From Phycisphaerales bacterium UBA7800 (GTDB lineage: Bacteria; Planctomycetota; Phycisphaerae; Phycisphaerales; Phycisphaeraceae), in the NCBI GenBank assembly GCA_002480565.1, contig DLCK01000093.1:1-9725 (forward strand): a stretch of 9,725 nt of DNA, read 5' to 3'. This document shows, one piece after another, positions 5,148 to 9,725 of the stretch (position 1 is the stretch's first letter; each line of letters starts with the position of its first letter). Below the pieces are notes generated by a model. That model had not been told where the DNA came from. It made no database searches and was given only the letters and a program-made list of their open reading frames with translations. The translations under genes were made by a program, and so were the position numbers.

Positions 5148-6581
5148 TCATGCCAGGCTGCGACCGAATTTGTATTCGGGCAGTTCCAATCTCGGCGTGG
5201 CTTTATCAAAGTCAGTGATGATCTGACTAAGCTCCTGCCAATTGGATGGCATCAAGTCGGTTCCAACCAGATTGTTCAGTGAGAATGGATCAGCAATCGT
5301 GTCGAAACATTCACCGACTTGATCGTGAATATTGGGTCGCCCTGCTTGCTTGTCATAGTATCGCCCCAACACATATTGCGGTGTACGGACGGCGACACCT
5401 TGAGACAAATGCGTGGATTCGATGATGGCATAGTTCTGCTCAAGCTCAGCCACATCGCCGTTAAGTACAGCGGTCAAATCCTTACCTGGCATATGAGATG
5501 GTGTGGTTGCTCCTGCCATGCTCAGGAACGTCGGCGCCCAATCCAATAGTGATGCGACCTGATTGCTGACTGTATTACTGACGACACCTGGACCAGCCAC
5601 CATCATCGGAACGCGAGCCGACTCATCGTTCCAGCGACCTTTGCCCATATCCCCCCAACTGCCGAGGTTGTCCCCATGATCCGCGGTAAAGACGACAACG
5701 GTATTCTCAGCGAGACCTGTATTTTCCAGGTTGTCCAAGAGTTGCCCAAGTGCATCATCCACCCAAGTCGTCAAGCCCATGTACAGCGCAGTTAAATCCA
5801 CCAGGTCAAAACCATCATGTGGCAAGTTCAACGTGTAAGGCAACTGATCACGGTAAAAACGGTAGTCCCAAAGATACGTCAAAAACTTGTCGGTTTGATT
5901 CTCAATCGGCTTGGACAAATCCACATTGCCACGGACAACCACATCGTCACGACTGTACATTTCAAGATACTTCCGGGGGGCATCCATCAACGGCATGTGC
6001 GGCGGGGACATGTTGTAGTAGAGATAAAACGGCGTGCCATCGGCTTTGCGTTGCTGGAGGTATTCGCCAACGCGTTTAGCTTCAAAGTCCAAACCGTAGC
6101 CGGGCGGCGAGAAGAGTTCGCCCCCATTTTCACAGTACCACTGCGCGGAGTTGGCATGCTGAACCGCGGGAATGATCCAATGATCAAAACCCACGACATC
6201 CGGCCAATTTTCGATATGCCACTTACCAATGGCAGCTGTGGTATAACCCGCATTTTTCAATGTCTCTGGCAGAGTCTGATTCGGCAAGTGATCGCGTCCC
6301 GGTGACGGCCACTGAGGCATGATGCCTTTACCTTGGACTGTTTTTATCGCGGTATTCCCACCCGTCGAACATGACCGGGCATACTGACCTGACACCGCAA
6401 GTGAACGTGCGGGCATGCATACCGGACAGTTACTCACGCCAACTTCAAATCGAACACCTGCTTTGGCAAGCCGAGTCATGTTGGGCGTCTTGATGTGCGG
6501 ATGACCATAGCAGGCCGTTTCACACCAACGCAGTTCATCACACATCACATAAACGATATTGGGCTGATTGGATGTAGACAT
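5148..6581 (-). CDS. S1-family (formylglycine-dependent) sulfatase without signal peptide
   Basis: From the ATG at 6581 the protein is 477 aa. CMPAR (55-59) is the C-x-P-S/A-R signature in which Cys55 is converted to formylglycine, so a maturase encoded elsewhere is needed. Other sulfatase landmarks are PNIVYVMCDELRW (7-19, metal-binding Asp), GKWH (119-122), and FTADHGD (298-304, metal ligands), followed by GKGRWNDESARVP. The enzyme hydrolyses sulfate esters, probably on a polysaccharide fragment given the GH16 and esterase genes upstream. I cannot assign the substrate or SulfAtlas subfamily from sequence alone. There is no N-terminal signal sequence, so it is predicted to be cytosolic. A longer frame exists from 6599, but GGAAAGG six nt before the ATG at 6581 decides the start. 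Only 49 nt separate it from the esterase gene, indicating an operon. Confidence 0.95.
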   Translation of the reverse strand: MSTSNQPNIVYVMCDELRWCETACYGHPHIKTPNMTRLAKAGVRFEVGVSNCPVCMPARSLAVSGQYARSCSTGGNTAIKTVQGKGIMPQWPSPGRDHLPNQTLPETLKNAGYTTAAIGKWHIENWPDVVGFDHWIIPAVQHANSAQWYCENGGELFSPPGYGLDFEAKRVGEYLQQRKADGTPFYLYYNMSPPHMPLMDAPRKYLEMYSRDDVVVRGNVDLSKPIENQTDKFLTYLWDYRFYRDQLPYTLNLPHDGFDLVDLTALYMGLTTWVDDALGQLLDNLENTGLAENTVVVFTADHGDNLGSWGDMGKGRWNDESARVPMMVAGPGVVSNTVSNQVASLLDWAPTFLSMAGATTPSHMPGKDLTAVLNGDVAELEQNYAIIESTHLSQGVAVRTPQYVLGRYYDKQAGRPNIHDQVGECFDTIADPFSLNNLVGTDLMPSNWQELSQIITDFDKATPRLELPEYKFGRSLA

Positions 6582-6587
6582 GGGATA

Positions 6588-6594
6588 CCTTTCC
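6588..6594 (-). promoter_or_regulatory. Shine-Dalgarno GGAAAGG fixing the sulfatase start
   Basis: On the minus strand GGAAAGG is followed by six nt (TATCCC) and ATG at 6581-6579. It would lie inside the coding sequence if the upstream ATG at 6599 were used, so the shorter protein is favoured. Confidence 0.7.
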
Positions 6595-6630
6595 AGCATG
6601 ACTGGTTGCGATTCTAAAAGCTCTCTGCAT

Positions 6631-7599
6631 TTATAACTGGATCATGTGTTCGTAAGCAGCATCACCCCAAACCGATGGCAAGCCATGGCCGAAGTCCGGG
6701 TAAAGCTTCATGGCTTTTTCGGATTGCACATTGTTGTATGCAGCAAACTGCGTGCTGGGCGGGCAGATGTTATCCAGCAAGGAACTGCCTTGGAGCATGT
6801 TGGCTTTGATGCGTGGTGCCAGGTGATTGACGGCGATGTAGCCAAGGGTCGTGAAAAATTCGTCTTCGCGTTGATGTTCTGGATCAAACTGCATGAAGAA
6901 GTATCGCAACTCTTCGTATGCGTTCTGGTCAAGATCCATATCCCAGACGCGTTTGTAATCCGAAAGGAACGGCACAGCTGGTGCGCAACGTTTGATGCGT
7001 GGTTCAAGTGACGCACAAGCATAAGTCAACGCGCCGCCCTGTGATCCGCCCATACAACCGACGCGCTGACCGTCGATCTCCTCGATGTTTTCGATGGCGA
7101 TCTTGGCAAGCTGTGCGGTGTCCAAAAAGATGTGTCGAAAAGCAAGGTTCTGCGGGTCAGGATCACCCAGTCCGCGAACGATATTGCCACGAAATGTGGT
7201 ACCCATGAAGGTGGCATTATCGTTGCTCTTACCACCCTGCCCACGGCAGTCCATCGACAGGACACAGAAGCCAGCGTTGACGTATGCGAGTTTATTATGC
7301 CAGGCGCCGGAGTTGCCGGAGTAACCGTGAAACTCAACGATACCCGGATGCGCACCGGGTTTGACATTGAGTGGCCTCAAGTACTTGGCGTAAATACGTG
7401 TATTGCGAACACCTGTAAAAGTCAGATCAAAACACTCGGCGTTGGGAGCTTGAAACGCACTGGGCGACATTTCGATCTGCGGGTCAATGGCATGCATTTC
7501 TGCCAAAGCCGTTTCCCAGTAGGCATCAAAATCTGCAGGCTTGGGAGTACATCCCATATACGTCTTAAGCTTATCAAGCGGCATGTCCATCGATGGCAT
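6631..7599 (-). CDS. AXE1-family acetyl esterase (acetylxylan esterase / cephalosporin-C deacetylase type, CE7)
   Basis: The 322-aa alpha/beta hydrolase matches the length and motifs of CE7 esterases. HGYSG (91-95) supplies the oxyanion-hole region with Tyr93, GGSQGGA (184-190) the nucleophile Ser186, LLDNICPPST (274-283) the acid Asp276, and PDFGHG (301-306) the base His305. MDCRGQGG (116-123) is also typical. These enzymes remove O-acetyl groups from oligosaccharides and are usually cytosolic; there is no signal peptide here, which fits. ATG at 7599 is preceded by GGAG with an 8-nt gap, a clear ribosome site. It lies 154 nt downstream of GH16 and 49 nt upstream of the sulfatase on the same strand, so together they should strip acetyl and sulfate groups from one glycan. 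The true substrate (xylan-like or algal) is unknown. Confidence 0.95.
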   Translation of the reverse strand: MPSMDMPLDKLKTYMGCTPKPADFDAYWETALAEMHAIDPQIEMSPSAFQAPNAECFDLTFTGVRNTRIYAKYLRPLNVKPGAHPGIVEFHGYSGNSGAWHNKLAYVNAGFCVLSMDCRGQGGKSNDNATFMGTTFRGNIVRGLGDPDPQNLAFRHIFLDTAQLAKIAIENIEEIDGQRVGCMGGSQGGALTYACASLEPRIKRCAPAVPFLSDYKRVWDMDLDQNAYEELRYFFMQFDPEHQREDEFFTTLGYIAVNHLAPRIKANMLQGSSLLDNICPPSTQFAAYNNVQSEKAMKLYPDFGHGLPSVWGDAAYEHMIQL

Positions 7600-7673
7600 T
7601 ACAAACTCTCCGTGAGATTCAAACAGGCTGTGGTATTAAACAAAATACAAGTCAGCCAGTTTATGGTCCCCTG

Positions 7674-7687
7674 CCTTGGTGACAAGG
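7674..7687. repeat. Hairpin CCTTG-GTGA-CAAGG in the GH16-esterase gap
   Basis: A 5-bp stem closes a four-base loop in the 154-nt gap; flanking C and G runs can add two pairs with a bulge. No T-tract follows on either strand, so it is not a standard terminator. In a GH16-esterase-sulfatase transcript it could be a processing or attenuation hairpin that separates levels of GH16 from the downstream enzymes, which is speculative. Confidence 0.3.
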
Positions 7688-7753
7688 GGTTTGCTCAAAG
7701 AGTCGCAAAATTAATGATGAATATGCCAGTCGGCTTGCAGGATCGCAACGTGA

Positions 7754-9181
7754 TCAGTCAACCCGCCAGACTTTGATGGATTGGACAGTCATGTCACCTG
7801 ACCCGTCACTGTAAGGCGAATCCACCTTGGCTTTGACAGCGACGTTGGTCAACGGATACCAGTTTTCACCATCAAACGGGTTGGCATATTGCATGGTTTC
7901 CACGCCATCGACAAATATCGTGATCAATTCAGAATCAACGGTCACTGCAAAGGTGTGAAACTCACTGTCGAGTGTATTAGGCAGGCCGAAGTCGCTCATT
8001 TTCATGTACATTGCTGCACGGGTAAATGTACGCACACCTTTATCACCACCATGAAGATTCGTCGAAAGACTGGCGTTAAACTTCCATGATCCGTTGTAGC
8101 CGAAGCCTTCATAGACGTCGATTTCAGGTGGCCATCCGCCAGTGGGGACAAGCCACAACGCCGGCCAGGAACCGCGCCGATTAGGCATCTTCACAACCCA
8201 TTCAACAGTGCCATGCTTGAAGTAAGTCTCAGGGGTTCGATGACCTGAAAGCATCGTCGCCATAAACGGATATTCAGTTGCCGGTGTTCCAACTTTCACA
8301 GGTTTATCAAGGCGACGACTGGATAGCACCAATCCATCTGGCGTGCGAACAAAGCCGTTCATATCAACCGTGCTGTAGTAACCTGTCTCACCGTTTCCAA
8401 CCTGTGTTCTGCCGTGCGATAGTGAGGTTGAAAAGCTCATCGAGCCACCTTTGTCATCGAACTGGATCGTTTGACCTGTTGCAGAATAGGTCAGTTTACC
8501 GATGGGTTCGAACTTGATTGCTTCACGCCCACCCTCAATGGGTTCGTTAACTGCGCCGGCCTTGGCGGTGATGCGAATGCTTCCGCCTTTGCGATAAGCT
8601 CCATCAGGCACCGAGGGTTGCACGGCTCGGACGTCGGCACCCTCTTTGAGCGCACGGACTTTAAAACTCGCTGTCTTGGTCAACGGATCACCGGGCCGAA
8701 AAATGACCGGCTTGGTCGTATCAGGATTGGCCCGCCCACCCTTGCCATCAAAGACACGCACATGGGCGATCACGGTGTTGGGGCTTTCTCTGTCGAGTGT
8801 GACAGGCACGTGAACCACCGTGGCACCGACGGGCACATCGAAGCTCTTGATTTCGACTTTGGCTGCTGCAGGATACTTCTTGCCACCGCCGTATATATCC
8901 GCCGATAGGACATCCGCTTTCTTCATACGCTGGATATATTTGTCGAGTTGCTCGTTAACTTGATCCAATGCTTTTTGGGCAGCATCTGCATTCTTGCGAA
9001 TCGCCTGGGTGTCATCCGTCTTGCTGATCTGCTCAACGGCTTTGGTTGCCGTGTCAGCATTCTTGCGGACTTCTTGTGCTTCTTGAAGCGTTATATTCTG
9101 AGCCACGAGCGGAAGTGCAACTATTGACAGGCAGATCGCTGCAAGGATTGCTTTGTACTTAAGTTTGAAATAACGGCTCAT
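7754..9181 (-). CDS. Exported glycoside hydrolase family 16 protein with N-terminal helical repeat and Ig-like/beta module
   Basis: The 475-aa protein starts with a Sec signal peptide (basic SRYFKLKYK, hydrophobic core 11-26, likely cleavage after Ala27). Residues ~30-88 form a charged amphipathic helical or coiled-coil stretch with a duplicated unit: RKNADTATKAVEQ (39-51) and RKNADAAQKALDQ (62-74). Residues ~105-215 are a beta-rich module of unclear type, perhaps Ig-like or carbohydrate-binding. Residues ~220-475 are the GH16 jelly roll with TVEWVVKMPNRRGSWPALWL (325-344) and the catalytic EIDVYE (Glu353 nucleophile, Asp355, Glu358 acid/base; the ExDxxE beta-bulge type). GH16 enzymes cut beta-1,3/1,4 glucans or sulfated galactans. 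The sulfatase and esterase downstream favour a decorated algal-type glycan, but the substrate is not determined. AAGGAG nine nt before ATG at 9181 fixes the start. It is the first gene of the presumed degradation operon. Confidence 0.93.
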   Translation of the reverse strand: MSRYFKLKYKAILAAICLSIVALPLVAQNITLQEAQEVRKNADTATKAVEQISKTDDTQAIRKNADAAQKALDQVNEQLDKYIQRMKKADVLSADIYGGGKKYPAAAKVEIKSFDVPVGATVVHVPVTLDRESPNTVIAHVRVFDGKGGRANPDTTKPVIFRPGDPLTKTASFKVRALKEGADVRAVQPSVPDGAYRKGGSIRITAKAGAVNEPIEGGREAIKFEPIGKLTYSATGQTIQFDDKGGSMSFSTSLSHGRTQVGNGETGYYSTVDMNGFVRTPDGLVLSSRRLDKPVKVGTPATEYPFMATMLSGHRTPETYFKHGTVEWVVKMPNRRGSWPALWLVPTGGWPPEIDVYEGFGYNGSWKFNASLSTNLHGGDKGVRTFTRAAMYMKMSDFGLPNTLDSEFHTFAVTVDSELITIFVDGVETMQYANPFDGENWYPLTNVAVKAKVDSPYSDGSGDMTVQSIKVWRVD

Positions 9182-9339
9182 AGCGATGAACTCCTTGTGT
9201 TCGATTTAATGGCCAAAGACGCGATATATTGAAAATGAAAGCTGCCAGCGTTTTGGCTTGGTGGGACTTTACGTGACCACACAATATGCTATTTAAACAG
9301 GTCTGCAAATTTCGGACAAGAGATATCTTTCATGTGGTC

Positions 9340-9370
9340 AGTTGCGATTTTCATAACTAAATTTTTGGTT
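9340..9370. repeat. 31-bp direct repeat, copy 1 (GH16 upstream region)
   Basis: The unit begins AGTTGCG, continues TTTTCATAACTAAA and ends TTTTTGGTT. It contains the near-perfect dyad AACTAAA-TT-TTTGGTT (6 of 7 positions symmetrical), which looks like an operator for a dimeric regulator. It lies ~160 bp upstream of the GH16 start codon. The second copy differs at one base (A versus T after TTGCG). Confidence 0.75.
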
Positions 9371-9528
9371 TTAAATCCATTGCCAACCGGTCAAAGCAGT
9401 CACGTTTAAATTCAGTCATATCGTTGAGGCTCCCGACCTTCCCAAAGGCATGTTAAATGCTGTACAAGTCAACAAATTCTGAATCGATCACCGTTGAGCG
9501 ACAATCATCGAGCATTTTGTTTGTGAGT

Positions 9529-9559
9529 AGTTGCGTTTTTCATAACTAAATTTTTGGTT
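9529..9559. repeat. 31-bp direct repeat, copy 2 (GH16 upstream region)
   Basis: It is identical to copy 1 at 30 of 31 positions, in the same orientation, starting 189 bp further upstream of GH16. At 10.5 bp per turn this is 18.0 turns, so both copies would face the same side of the helix, compatible with looping. Flanking sequences are unrelated, so the conserved block is sharply bounded. Confidence 0.75.
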
Positions 9560-9725
9560 ACCCTGCACCTTAATCTGAAAAAATGTATTCCCCCATGTCC
9601 AAGGCAGGTCGTGTTCAAAATCTGAGTTGTGACATAACCACGAACTGCGACATGTCTGCGCCAATTCAGAACGGATTGTGTTGACTGTGACTTTGGCAAT
9701 CCCAACTGAACCACTACCGGCTGAA

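Larger units (their letters stand above)
9182..9725. other. Non-coding regulatory region upstream of GH16
   Basis: This 544-nt stretch has no convincing gene. A 69-codon frame at 9714-9505 on the minus strand lacks a family resemblance and covers one repeat copy. It holds the ribosome site of GH16 and two copies of a 31-bp direct repeat. I could not identify a confident -35/-10 pair for GH16; the AT-rich CAATATATC stretch (minus strand, near 9230) is a possible but weak -10 region. Confidence 0.55.

Noticed and set aside
7674..7700. Possible intrinsic terminator between GH16 and esterase.
   Set aside because: The hairpin is short and no T-tract follows on either strand.
7132..7776. Plus-strand 214-codon frame opposite the esterase gene.
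   Set aside because: It is antisense to a well-supported CE7 esterase and shows no family features of its own.
9190..9300. A sigma-54-like TGGCAG stretch and a TATA-like stretch before GH16.
   Set aside because: The -12 GC element is absent at the required spacing, and no matching -35 was found for the TATA-like stretch.
9340..9559. CRISPR array or insertion-sequence ends formed by the 31-bp repeats.
   Set aside because: There are only two copies, the spacing (158 nt between copies) is far too long for a CRISPR spacer, there is no cas gene or transposase, and the copies are direct rather than inverted.
9505..9714. Minus-strand 69-codon frame upstream of GH16.
   Set aside because: No recognisable domain, no good ribosome site, and it runs through one copy of the direct repeat.

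Overview
The window looks like a junction in a Planctomycetota-type bacterial chromosome. A temperate-phage or other integrated-element segment lies at about 1-3245, and chromosomal polysaccharide genes fill the rest. The taxonomic guess is inference. It rests on an S1 sulfatase beside a GH16 glycanase and an AXE1-type esterase, an exosortase (XrtA/PEP-CTERM)-associated FemAB protein, and a phage-like structural protein of a kind I associate with planctomycete prophages. No rRNA, tRNA, transposase, integrase or CRISPR array is visible.

Element side (1-~3245). A Thr/Ser/Asn-rich, beta-repeat structural protein (25-1311, +) ends tail to tail with a leftward two-gene operon. The operon encodes an Xre/S24 (CI/LexA-like) repressor with an intact Ser-Lys dyad and an Ala-Gly cleavage dipeptide (1974-2621, -). 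Overlapping it by 8 nt (ATGACTGA) is a single-pass membrane protein with an HExxH zinc-peptidase motif (1301-1981, -). To the right is a compact switch region with a leftward promoter whose predicted +1 is the A of the repressor ATG (leaderless), a rightward promoter, and two perfect copies of the palindrome TGTTGA-N3-TCAACA at 2662-2676 and 2738-2752. The rightward promoter leads through a ~205-nt leader into a small charged, probably helical protein of unknown function (2937-3362, +). The last ~38 codons of that gene run antisense into the end of the femAB-like gene, so the element-chromosome junction is probably near 3245.

Chromosomal side (3247-9725). All five genes are on the minus strand. 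Read in the direction of transcription they are: an exported GH16 endo-glycanase (9181->7754), an AXE1 acetyl esterase (7599->6631), an S1 formylglycine sulfatase (6581->5148), a left-handed beta-helix O-acetyltransferase (5072->4452) and an XrtA-associated FemAB-like GNAT-fold protein (4311->3247). The first three look like a small degradation locus for an acetylated and sulfated glycan. The last two look like exopolysaccharide assembly or decoration genes. Upstream of GH16 is a 544-nt non-coding region carrying a 31-bp direct repeat (30/31 identical, 189 bp apart) with an internal AACTAAA-TT-TTTGGTT dyad, a good candidate operator pair.

The best candidate for something undescribed is the repressor plus membrane-anchored metalloprotease operon with its own operators. 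It resembles the ImmR/ImmA logic of mobile elements but has an S24 repressor and a predicted extracytoplasmic protease domain.
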